NCBI RefSeq assembly: GCF_013694105.1
Contig: NZ_JACEFG010000002.1
Coordinates: 1 to 64,000 of the forward strand
Direction of reading: 5' to 3'
Source: Halobacillus locisalis
Lineage (GTDB): Bacteria; Bacillota; Bacilli; Bacillales; Halobacillaceae
Length of the DNA stretch: 64,000 nucleotides
Position 1 is the stretch's first letter, and the number at the start of each line of letters is the position of its first letter. Below the pieces are notes generated by a model that saw nothing but the letters and a program-made list of their open reading frames with translations, was not told the origin of the DNA and ran no database searches. This document shows positions 9,031 through 15,752 of this stretch, piece after piece. The position numbers and the translations under genes were made by a program.

Positions 9031-10331
9031 TTATTCTTTCCATAATTGTTCTAACACGATCACGAGCGTAGTACCGACCAACAAGCCATTGCTGGCGAGG
9101 TTCCTTACGATTCCAGGCATCCCTTGGAACACTTCAGACGGCAGGAACATCAAACCGATGCCAAGTAAAAACGACACACAAAGAATCGTCCTTCTCCGTT
9201 GGTTGAGTTCCTCACTCGCGATATTCCCCAAACCGAGTCCCATCAACTGAACGAATGTCGCCAGTAAAGCGGCATTCGCAACGGGGGCTGGAATCCCTGA
9301 TATAAAAGCGACCAGTGGTGGGAAGAAAGCAATCGCGACTAATAAAAGGGAAGCATATAAAACGGCTGTTTCTTCTTTTGTCCTGTTAAATCAATAAAAC
9401 CGGATGACGAAGCAAGCGGTACGTTCGCAATCGCTGAATACATCGCCGTAATAGCATGTGTTACGCCAAGGAAGCTGCTCCCCCGGTTCACCTGACTATA
9501 TGTATAGGACGGTTTCCCTTCAATCGACTGACTGACAGCTACCACAGAGGCGACAATATTCGATAATAAAATGACCGCTGTAATAAACGCCAACGGAATG
9601 ACGCTCCACTCGAAGCTAGGCGGCCCCCATGCGAGCCACTCTGGCGCTTGGAATACCGAAACATCAGAAGAGACTGTTCCTTTATCAGAAATCGTCAATA
9701 CATAGATGATCCAACCGAACATAATCCCTAAAAGGACGGCATATCCCTTCAGCCATCCTTTGCCGAAGATCGAGAGTCCAAGGACTAAGAAAAAGGTGAT
9801 GAACGCGATCAGCGCTTCCCAGCCATGAATCGCTTCGACTTCTTGTTGAATGCCGAGCATCCCTCTTAGAAACGTCCCACTTAATTGTACGGTCAATAAA
9901 AATAGAAAAGACCCCGTTACAAGAGGGGTAAAAACGAACAATACACGGTGAGCCAACTTGAAGACACCAAATAACAGGAGGAATCCTCCTGTCCATAACA
10001 TAGCCGCTTCAAGTGTTTGTAAGGTTTCTATATAACTTTTTCCCGATTCAGCGCCGGAATATGCCATCACAGCGAAAATACTGATCCAAATCCCGGCGGG
10101 TCCTTCTAAAATCGGGAGCCGGTGACCGAAGACACCTTGCAAGAACGAGGTCACGCCGACCGCGAAGAAGGTCCGCTGCATCAGCCCGGCGACCTCGTTA
10201 AAATCCAAATTGAAAATCGATCCAATCACAATAGGGAGAGCCACTGAACTCGCCAATAGGAAAACGAACCATTGTGTCGTCTCTAGTGTCGTGCCAACGA
10301 AAATACCTGATTTTGATTTCATTTCATTCAC
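9031..10331 (-). pseudogene. NCS2 (purine/uracil) permease broken by a frameshift
   Basis: Two reading frames together give one permease of roughly 430 aa. The first (9339-10331) encodes about 320 residues of a multi-pass NCS2 transporter (LEGPAGIWISIFAVMAYSG, then a serine-rich QSIEGKPSYTYSQVNRG segment) and then ends in an unrelated tail, QPFYMLPFY. From about 9355 the frame one base back continues the family sequence (LYASLLLVAIAFFPPLVA, GIPAPVANAALLATFVQ, MMGLGLGNI) to 9031. The shift fits loss of one base (or gain of two) near 9352-9370, beside an A-rich stretch and a GTTTTAT. I see no canonical slippery heptamer. It is either a true pseudogene or a base-call error. Confidence 0.85.
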
Positions 10332-10398
10332 CTGTTCCCGTTCATTCCGTCTATTTTTCTACATCGTACCACAGCATTTTACAAATTGTCGCACGATT

Positions 10399-10414
10399 GG
10401 TTTCATGTGAAACA
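10399..10414. promoter_or_regulatory. parS-like site
   Basis: GGTTTCATGTGAAACA differs at the first base and the central C/T from the Bacillus parS consensus TGTTNCACGTGAAACA. ParB-family proteins (spo0J is at 63261) bind such sites. It lies upstream of the broken permease. Confidence 0.7.
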
Positions 10415-10429
10415 TCCAGCAAAGAAGGC

Positions 10430-10461
10430 AAAGAAAAGAGGACCCTAAAAGATCAGGGTCC
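10430..10461 (-). terminator. Terminator after yvrJ-like gene
   Basis: Minus strand GGACCCT and AGGGTCC form a stem with an 8-nt loop followed by TCTTTTCTTT. Confidence 0.7.
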
Positions 10462-10469
10462 TCCTCTTC

Positions 10470-10634
10470 TTAACGTCGTTCTTTTGCCTTTATAGCCGTA
10501 ACGGCTTTGGATAATGTGTGGATCGCAGACTCTAAATGCTCCATTTTTTTCTCTAATTTCACGAGTAAGAAAAGAGTAACGGCAATCGGAAAACCGAAGT
10601 TCCCCAATAGCTGTGCAAAGACAGGATAATCCAT
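10470..10634 (-). CDS. yvrJ: YvrJ family small membrane protein
   Basis: 54 aa. A single N-terminal transmembrane segment (GFPIAVTLFLLVKL, residues about 14-27) is followed by a charged amphipathic helix (LEKKMEHLESAIHTLSKAV). This pattern fits YvrJ, a family also resembling small phage holin-like proteins. GGAGGAGGGG sits six bases before the ATG. It lies 26 nt downstream of the amidase gene, so it is the third gene of an M15 peptidase-amidase-yvrJ transcript. In B. subtilis yvrJ follows oxdC and is controlled by SigO/RsoA; a SigO/RsoA-like pair is encoded just upstream here. A holin role is inference only. Confidence 0.8.
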   Translation of the reverse strand: MDYPVFAQLLGNFGFPIAVTLFLLVKLEKKMEHLESAIHTLSKAVTAIKAKERR

Positions 10635-10660
10635 GTAATCCCCCTCCTCCTCACAGAAAC

Positions 10661-11209
10661 TTACGATTGCAATGACAAGGCTTGTGCGATCCCTCTCGTA
10701 ATCGCATCAGCCAATGAAATAATAAATGACTCATCCTTCAAGAAGTTAGCATCCGTCGTCCGATCAAGAAATAAATGTTCTAACAAGATGGCAGGCATCG
10801 CGGTTTCTCTCACGACCGCAAAGTTCGATTCTTTTTTTCCGCGATCAAAAAGCCCGAATCCTGCAAAGAAATCAGCTATTTCCCTGTGCAACACATCTTG
10901 CAAACGCCCCGTCTCCGTATTTCTCGTGCCGGGATACACATAGCTTTCAAAGCCTGTGCCGCCACCAGCATTATGATGGAGAGAGACAAAATAATCGGCA
11001 CCGATGGAATTAGCATAGGAGGCTCGAGTCGACAACCCTACTGCTGTATCCGATTCCCTCGTCATACGGGCGTCGACAATATATTGACTTTCCAACTTTT
11101 CTCGAACGAGCAAACCGATCTCGAGCGATAGGTCTTTCTCTTGTAATCCATTCGCCACGGCACCGGGATCTGTGCCGCCGTGGCCTGGATCAATCACAAC
11201 AATTGGCAT
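10661..11209 (-). CDS. N-acetylmuramoyl-L-alanine amidase (Amidase_3)
   Basis: 182 aa, essentially one zinc amidase domain. It would cleave the bond between muramic acid and the peptide stem. The family motifs are complete: DPGHGGTDPGA with zinc His10, ligand Glu24 (QEKDLSLEI), SLHHNAGG with zinc His78, and catalytic Glu near residue 143 in AILLEHLFL. There is no signal peptide and no cell-wall domain, as in phage-type endolysins. It lies 18 nt downstream of the M15 peptidase gene and 26 nt before yvrJ, so the three form one unit that looks like a lysis cassette. Confidence 0.92.
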   Translation of the reverse strand: MPIVVIDPGHGGTDPGAVANGLQEKDLSLEIGLLVREKLESQYIVDARMTRESDTAVGLSTRASYANSIGADYFVSLHHNAGGGTGFESYVYPGTRNTETGRLQDVLHREIADFFAGFGLFDRGKKESNFAVVRETAMPAILLEHLFLDRTTDANFLKDESFIISLADAITRGIAQALSLQS

Positions 11210-11227
11210 ATACTACTTCCCCCTTCA

Positions 11228-11863
11228 TTATGCATTCCAGTAAAAGGACGGTGCTCCATATGGGTACTCTACACGGCTGTCATTATGAACGAAGGTGTTA
11301 TATTCAATAATGCCGCTGAACCCACACGTCTTTGTCACCTCTGCCACTTGAGAGGGATACTTTCCTACTGGATCGATATCTGCAGCGATTCCATACGTAT
11401 GCTGGCTATTTGATGCGCCACCCACGTTCGCGTTGTGTGTCACACTACGGAAACCGGAGTTGATCACGACCGCTGCATTACCCAGCTTTTTGCGCGTCGC
11501 TTCCAGCTTATACATGAGGCGTCGTACGTTCTCTTTCACCTGCGTTGCCCCAACATTCCCCCCAGAAAAGCCACTTCCATCTTTTGAGTAGAATTCGCTG
11601 AATGCAAAGTTGGCTGTCGAACCATCCGATGATTCTAAGGCATTCAATTGATTTTGTGTTTGCGGACCGACAATACCATCCGCCGATAATCCGTAGGCTC
11701 GCTGAAAACGAACAACTGCTGCTTCTGTACCGTTACCAAACACTCCATCGACGATCACATACGTTTGAGAAGGCGAATCGGCCGCCCACCCCGCAACACG
11801 AATTTGCGCTTCTTGAACATCGCTTCCTGTATCACCGTTTTGCAAAGTTCTTGTCCAATCCAT
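11228..11863 (-). CDS. Peptidoglycan-binding, M15A-type DD-carboxypeptidase
   Basis: 211 aa. Residues about 8-75 form a PG_binding_1 domain (LQNGDTGSDVQEAQIRV, GVFGNGTEAAVVRFQ, DGIVGPQT). The rest is a Peptidase M15A domain with the zinc motif SQHTYGIAADID and a later His in FVHNDSR. It would trim D-Ala from peptide stems or cleave cross-links. No signal peptide is visible. AAAGGAGAG precedes the ATG. It is the first gene of the M15-amidase-yvrJ unit. A sequence shared with the sigma-factor leader lies 98 bp upstream (11961-11980). Confidence 0.88.
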   Translation of the reverse strand: MDWTRTLQNGDTGSDVQEAQIRVAGWAADSPSQTYVIVDGVFGNGTEAAVVRFQRAYGLSADGIVGPQTQNQLNALESSDGSTANFAFSEFYSKDGSGFSGGNVGATQVKENVRRLMYKLEATRKKLGNAAVVINSGFRSVTHNANVGGASNSQHTYGIAADIDPVGKYPSQVAEVTKTCGFSGIIEYNTFVHNDSRVEYPYGAPSFYWNA

Positions 11864-11960
11864 TTGAATCTCTCCTTTAATAGATGATGAGAGACAATCA
11901 AAAGGGATGCAGTTCGCATCAGGTCATCCCTGCCTGATTCAAACTGTTTTGTTGTCTTAC

Positions 11961-11980
11961 ACGATATAAAGAAACATGAA
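11961..11980 (-). promoter_or_regulatory. Element shared with the sigO-like leader (candidate promoter)
   Basis: Plus-strand text ACGATATAAAGAAACATGAA closely matches 12990-13005 (ACTATATAAAGAACAT). Each copy is about 85-100 bp upstream of its gene, in the same orientation. It is a candidate target of the SigO/RsoA-like factor. I have not compared it with published SigO promoters. Confidence 0.45.
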
Positions 11981-12054
11981 GATCAAAAAACACAACCTGT
12001 GGGAAAGATATTTTTCATGAATCAACCTCAGAAGAAGTAGTGAGTTCTACAAAC

Positions 12055-12098
12055 AAAAAAATAACAAAGCGCACCTCCCCAGGTATGCGCTTTGTTAT
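12055..12098 (-). terminator. Terminator of the sigO-rsoA-like operon
   Basis: Minus strand ATAACAAAGCGCA and TGCGCTTTGTTAT form a 13-bp stem followed by TTTTTTTG. It overlaps the stop codon of the rsoA-like gene. Confidence 0.85.
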
Positions 12099-12325
12099 TG
12101 GGCTTTCTGTCTATTTAATTCAAATAAACCTGGCACGTCATCGAGTTTATAGTTTCGAATGTAATGGATGACGTGAAGTTTCAGTTCCTGCTCCAGATCC
12201 TCTCGATTTTCTCTGCTGGTCAAACGAAGCGAAGACTTTATTTTAGGCTCAAATGTGTCAATAACACTTGATTTAACTTGATAGGCAGATTGCGACTCTT
12301 TTACTAAATGATATAAATTGGACAT
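12095..12325 (-). CDS. rsoA: RsoA-like sigma co-factor (helix-turn-helix)
   Basis: 76 aa, close to the size of B. subtilis RsoA. RsoA resembles region 2 of a sigma factor and works with SigO as a two-subunit sigma. The protein has no membrane segment; its middle (FEPKIKSSLRLTSRENREDLEQELKLH) resembles sigma region 2.1-2.2, which contacts core polymerase. It begins four bases after the sigma-factor stop codon, so the two are translationally linked. The match rests on size, this segment and the partner gene. Without an alignment the specific RsoA name is a likely, not certain, call. Confidence 0.72.
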   Translation of the reverse strand: MSNLYHLVKESQSAYQVKSSVIDTFEPKIKSSLRLTSRENREDLEQELKLHVIHYIRNYKLDDVPGLFELNRQKAQ

Positions 12326-12328
12326 GCT

Positions 12329-12904
12329 TTATCCATCACCTTTCGCAAGAATGTACTTCATTTTTTCAAGTGCTTTACGATGGTTCTTTGAAACGGCCTG
12401 CTGGGAGACACCCATTTTCTTCGCAATTTCTGTGTCACTCCACTGATGAACGTACGCAAGGTCCATGATTTGTTGTTGCTTAATTGTGAGAATGCGATAG
12501 GCTTCCAACAATCGTACATCTTGAATGTATGATTCTAACCCTTGTCCTCCCTCCTCATGGTGCCTTTCATGTTGATTCACCAATTGATCCTTGTGTGTTG
12601 TACCTTCCCCATCGCCAATGGATTGGTCGAGCGTCAGTACATTCCGGTCTTCAAACCTTCTCGCACGCTTATCATAATTAATACTTTGAAAATACAAAGA
12701 CGTACTCAGATAAGAAGTAAAACGCATATCAAAATAATGCGCTTTGAAAGCCTGGTCCAATTGTTCTTGTCGATGCTCATCAGGATTCGTAAGGTAGCGT
12801 TCAATCAATTGGCGGTGTTCGCTTTTCTGAATAAACGATTCCACGGCACGGTTCCCCTTTAAATCAGGGAACGCTTCATAAAACCATTCGGTCAATCGAT
12901 CCAT
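12329..12904 (-). CDS. sigO: SigO-like RNA polymerase sigma factor (C-terminal half type)
   Basis: 191 aa from the ATG at 12904, chosen because GAGGTG lies six bases upstream; the longer frame has no good site. The C-terminus has a region 4 helix-turn-helix (WSDTEIAKKMGVSQQAVSKNHRKALEKMK, residues about 157-185) that would read the -35 element. The N-terminal part is poorly conserved, as in SigO (YvrI). With the RsoA-like gene it should form a two-part sigma. In B. subtilis SigO/RsoA drives its own operon and oxdC-yvrJ and responds to acid and envelope stress. No oxdC is seen here; cell-wall hydrolases take that place beside yvrJ. Confidence 0.78.
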   Translation of the reverse strand: MDRLTEWFYEAFPDLKGNRAVESFIQKSEHRQLIERYLTNPDEHRQEQLDQAFKAHYFDMRFTSYLSTSLYFQSINYDKRARRFEDRNVLTLDQSIGDGEGTTHKDQLVNQHERHHEEGGQGLESYIQDVRLLEAYRILTIKQQQIMDLAYVHQWSDTEIAKKMGVSQQAVSKNHRKALEKMKYILAKGDG

Positions 12905-12927
12905 TTCCATCACCTCAAATAGAACGT

Positions 12928-13016
12928 ATGTTCGGTTTAATGTTAAAAAAAGAAGCAATAAGAGATAAGACTCTTCTGCTTTATCTATTACTATATAAAG
13001 AACATCAACCGAACAT
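12928..13016. repeat. Inverted repeat in the sigO-like leader
   Basis: ATGTTCGGTTTAATGTT (12928-12944) and AACATCAACCGAACAT (13001-13016) share a perfect 10-bp inverted core (ATGTTCGGTT) and a further ATGTT. The arms bracket the shared candidate promoter (12990-13005), so they could be operators or an RNA stem. Confidence 0.5.
12990..13005 (-). promoter_or_regulatory. Element shared with the M15 peptidase leader (candidate SigO-type promoter)
   Basis: Plus-strand ACTATATAAAGAACAT, 86 bp before the sigma-factor start. It matches 11961-11976 apart from one substitution and one extra A. Self-regulation is known for B. subtilis SigO and would fit. Confidence 0.45.
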
Positions 13017-13109
13017 AATCACAACCATGAAGGGAAATATCGTTCCTTTTCCCTATCTATTACACCACAGCAACATCTGGAAAGAAAGGGGGAAACGTCC
13101 TAATTTGTT

Positions 13110-13142
13110 AAAGAAGGCCCACAGTGATAGTACTGTGGGCGC
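13110..13142 (-). terminator. Probable terminator after acsA
   Basis: CCCACAGT and ACTGTGGG form an 8-bp stem with a 6-nt loop. On the minus strand CCTTCTTT follows, a weak T-run. Confidence 0.6.
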
Positions 13143-13153
13143 CCTTTATATTT

Positions 13154-14863
13154 CTATTCTTCTAGTGTCGACGTATCACCCGTCGGGAGACCAAGCTCCC
13201 AAGATTTCAATAGACGACGCATGATTTTACCGCTACGCGTCTTCGGAATCGTGTCTTTAATTTCAATCTCTCGAGGGGCAGCATGGGCACTCAACCCTTG
13301 TTTGACGAATAAGCGAATCTCTTCAAGTAGTTCATCTGATTGCTCATAGCCATCACGAAGCGTAATGAACGCTTTGATGATTTCTCCGCGCTCTGGATCC
13401 GGCTTCCCGATGACGCCCGCTTCCGCAACGGCTTCATGCTCAATCAATTTACTCTCTACTTCGAAAGGACCAACCCGTTCGCCTGATGTGTTGATGACAT
13501 CATCAAGGCGTCCCTGGAACCAGAAATAGCCTTCTTCATCTTTATAAGCACTATCTCCAGATACGTACCAGCCATTTAAAAAGTAGCTTTCGAATTTACC
13601 TGGGTTGTTCCAAATTGCACGCATCATGGACGGCCAACCTTCGCGGATTGCTAAGTTCCCCATTTGATTGGCAGGAAGTTCGTTTCCTTCATTGTCTACA
13701 ATGGCCGCTTCAATGCCAGGGAATGGTTTACCCATCGATCCTGGGCGCATCTCCATCGTAGGGTAATTACAAATGAGCATGCCCCCTGTTTCCGTCATCC
13801 ACCATGTATCGTGAATACGTAAATCGAAGGCTTTTAATCCCCACGTAATGACTTCAGGATTTAACGGTTCGCCTACACTCAATACGTGTCTGAGCGTACT
13901 GAGATCATGTTTCCTCACCGCTTCTTCACCAGCGCTCAACAACTTACGGAAAGCCGTTGGAGCCGAATACCAGACGGAGACCTGTTTCTCCGCAATCGTT
14001 CCGTACCAATCATCTGGACTGAATCGACCTCCGCGGACCACATTCGTCACGCCATTCAACCACGGAGCAAAGATTCCGTAACTGGTTCCGGTTACCCATC
14101 CGGGGTCTGCGGTACACCAGTAGACATCGTTCTCCTGCAAATCGAGCACCCATTTCCCCGTTTGATAATGCTGGATCATCGCATTGTGAACGTGGTAGAC
14201 ACCCTTCGGTTTCCCTGTCGAACCAGAAGTATAATGAAGCAGCATGCCATCCTCTAAATCGACCCATTCCATGTCAAAGGATTCGGATGCCTGGTTCATC
14301 TCTTCTTCAAACGAAATATAATTCCCAGGTGCATCGCCCCCAACGAGGACAATTTGTTTCAAATCTGGCAACTCATCAACCGGGACGCGTTCTAATAGCT
14401 CCGGTGTCGTAATCAGCATTGTCGCTTCACTGTCTTCCAGGCGATCACGCACCGCCTGTTCCATGAACGCTTCAAATAAAGGACCAGCAATGGCACCCGT
14501 TTTCAATATTCCTAGAAACGCAGCGTAGAATTCAGGACTTCTAGGCATGAATAAAAAGACGCGGTCGCCTTTTTCGATGTTATGTTTTTTCAATACATTC
14601 GCGAATTGATTACTTTCCTTTTTCAAATCTTCAAATGTTCGCTTCTCCTCACGATCGGGTGAGGAATACACCAACGCGACTTGATTCTTTTTCTGAGGAT
14701 CTTCGGCATGTTTATCGATTGCTTCATAGGCAATGTTGACTTGACCTGTTTGACTCCAAGAGAAGTTCTTCTTCACTTCATTCCAATCAAACAAAGCATA
14801 AGCTTCTTCGTAGTTCTCCATATTGTGTTGGCCGGAACGTGCTGGAATTGGTTTCATATCCAT
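13154..14863 (-). CDS. acsA: Acetyl-CoA synthetase
   Basis: 569 aa from the ATG at 14863 (GAGGTG six bases upstream). AcsA makes acetyl-CoA from acetate, ATP and CoA through acetyl-AMP. It matches the B. subtilis AcsA type almost end to end: LLHYTSGSTGKPKGV phosphate loop, ADPGWVTGT, DTWWMTETGG, VSGDSAYKDEEGY and the C-terminal acetylatable lysine in PKTRSGKIMRR. Some relatives act on longer acyl groups. A 12/14 match to a catabolite-response element lies in the leader, so CcpA repression is likely. It is probably monocistronic. Confidence 0.93.
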   Translation of the reverse strand: MDMKPIPARSGQHNMENYEEAYALFDWNEVKKNFSWSQTGQVNIAYEAIDKHAEDPQKKNQVALVYSSPDREEKRTFEDLKKESNQFANVLKKHNIEKGDRVFLFMPRSPEFYAAFLGILKTGAIAGPLFEAFMEQAVRDRLEDSEATMLITTPELLERVPVDELPDLKQIVLVGGDAPGNYISFEEEMNQASESFDMEWVDLEDGMLLHYTSGSTGKPKGVYHVHNAMIQHYQTGKWVLDLQENDVYWCTADPGWVTGTSYGIFAPWLNGVTNVVRGGRFSPDDWYGTIAEKQVSVWYSAPTAFRKLLSAGEEAVRKHDLSTLRHVLSVGEPLNPEVITWGLKAFDLRIHDTWWMTETGGMLICNYPTMEMRPGSMGKPFPGIEAAIVDNEGNELPANQMGNLAIREGWPSMMRAIWNNPGKFESYFLNGWYVSGDSAYKDEEGYFWFQGRLDDVINTSGERVGPFEVESKLIEHEAVAEAGVIGKPDPERGEIIKAFITLRDGYEQSDELLEEIRLFVKQGLSAHAAPREIEIKDTIPKTRSGKIMRRLLKSWELGLPTGDTSTLEE

Positions 14864-14887
14864 CTTCATCACCTCATCAAAGTTTTT

Positions 14888-14901
14888 TGCAAGCGTTTTC
14901 T
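14888..14901. promoter_or_regulatory. Candidate cre (CcpA) site for acsA
   Basis: TGCAAGCGTTTTCT matches 12 of 14 positions of the cre consensus TGWAANCGNTNWCA. It lies between the acsA promoter and start codon, a usual place for CcpA repression. Confidence 0.55.
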
Positions 14902-14981
14902 AGCAAGAGCTGAAGAAAGCCCTGAATCATCCAGAGCCACATGCGTCATATATTTTCTGAAAATTTTATGAATTACTTTCT

Positions 14982-15010
14982 ATTTTAGTGTAAAGTCCCA
15001 CTTTTTTAAA
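14982..15010 (-). promoter_or_regulatory. Candidate acsA promoter
   Basis: Minus strand TTTAAA (15005-15010), 17-nt spacer, TAAAAT (14982-14987). Confidence 0.45.
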
Positions 15011-15055
15011 GTGTTATGCCAGACTTTTACAAAAATCGTACGTCCGTCCCCTTCA

Positions 15056-15084
15056 TTGACAGGGGTTCACCGGACGAATATAAT
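15056..15084 (+). promoter_or_regulatory. Consensus promoter for queF
   Basis: TTGACA (15056-15061), 17-nt spacer, TATAAT (15079-15084), a perfect sigma-A promoter. The predicted RNA start is about 6 nt before the preQ1 aptamer. Confidence 0.9.
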
Positions 15085-15097
15085 GAAAATGTCATAT

Positions 15098-15183
15098 AGA
15101 GGTTTCTTAGCCCATCCCTCTTTAAAAAACTAAGGACGCTGACAAGATTCAAAACCACAGCCCTTAGGGTTGTGGTTTTTTTA
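15098..15183 (+). promoter_or_regulatory. PreQ1-I riboswitch with terminator
   Basis: The aptamer AGAGG-TTTCTTAGCCCAT-CCCTCT followed by TTAAAAAACTAAGGA (15098-15136) has the class I preQ1 form: a P1 stem (AGAGG/CCTCT) and an A-rich tail that folds back as a pseudoknot. A terminator follows (AAAACCACA/TGTGGTTTT, 15151-15183). CTAAGG at 15130-15135 is also exactly complementary to CCTTAG at 15162-15167 inside the terminator, giving an antiterminator that excludes the ligand-bound fold. Binding preQ1 should therefore stop transcription of queF. Confidence 0.93.
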
Positions 15184-15208
15184 TTCTAATTAGATTGAGG
15201 TGCCATCT

Positions 15209-15703
15209 ATGACTGGACGCAACGAAAATAGCTTGGATTTATCATTATTGGGGAACCAAGAGAATGAGTATTCTTTCGAATACGACCCTGACGTACTCGA
15301 AACGTTTGAGAATCAGCACCCGAACCGGGATTATTTCGTAAAATTCAATTGCCCAGAATTCACCACGCTTTGTCCAAAAACGAGACAACCGGACTTTGCG
15401 ACGATTTATATCAGCTATATTCCGAATGTGAACATGGTAGAAAGTAAGTCGTTGAAGCTGTACTTGTTCAGCTTCCGTAACCATGGTGACTTTCACGAGG
15501 ATAGCGTCAATACGATCATGAATGACTTGATCGAACTGATGGACCCTCGTTACATTGAAGTGTGGGGCAAATTCACACCTCGTGGCGGGATCTCCATCGA
15601 TCCGTTCTGTAATTACGGGAAGCCTGGGACGAAGTTTGAACAAATGGCTGATCACCGATTAATGAATCACGATCTGTATCCAGAAAAAATCGATAACCGG
15701 TAA
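15209..15703 (+). CDS. queF: NADPH-dependent 7-cyano-7-deazaguanine reductase QueF
   Basis: 164 aa. QueF reduces preQ0 to preQ1 in queuosine biosynthesis. The start is the ATG at 15209, with GAGGTG upstream (an in-frame GTG at 15200 overlaps that site). Catalytic Cys55 ([11 protein letters not shown]) and Asp62 are in the positions known for the B. subtilis enzyme, and the QueF motif [15 protein letters not shown] with Glu78 follows. It is a single gene under the preQ1 riboswitch, so the product's end metabolite controls it. The queCDE genes are not in the window. Confidence 0.97.
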   Translation: MTGRNENSLDLSLLGNQENEYSFEYDPDVLETFENQHPNRDYFVKFNCPEFTTLCPKTRQPDFATIYISYIPNVNMVESKSLKLYLFSFRNHGDFHEDSVNTIMNDLIELMDPRYIEVWGKFTPRGGISIDPFCNYGKPGTKFEQMADHRLMNHDLYPEKIDNR

Positions 15704-15713
15704 CCCAAACACG

Positions 15714-15748
15714 AAAGGCGAGCTCACCTAAGAGCTCGCCTTTTTGTT
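15714..15748. terminator. Bidirectional terminator between queF and the aldehyde dehydrogenase
   Basis: GGCGAGCT and AGCTCGCC form a stem with TTTTTG on the plus strand and TTTCG on the minus strand; the genes converge here. Confidence 0.85.
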
Positions 15749-15752
15749 CGTT

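Noticed and set aside
9339-9400. Programmed -1 frameshift in the NCS2 permease
   Set aside because: No X-XXY-YYZ heptamer with a following stem is present in the right frame, and NCS2 permeases are not known to use one.
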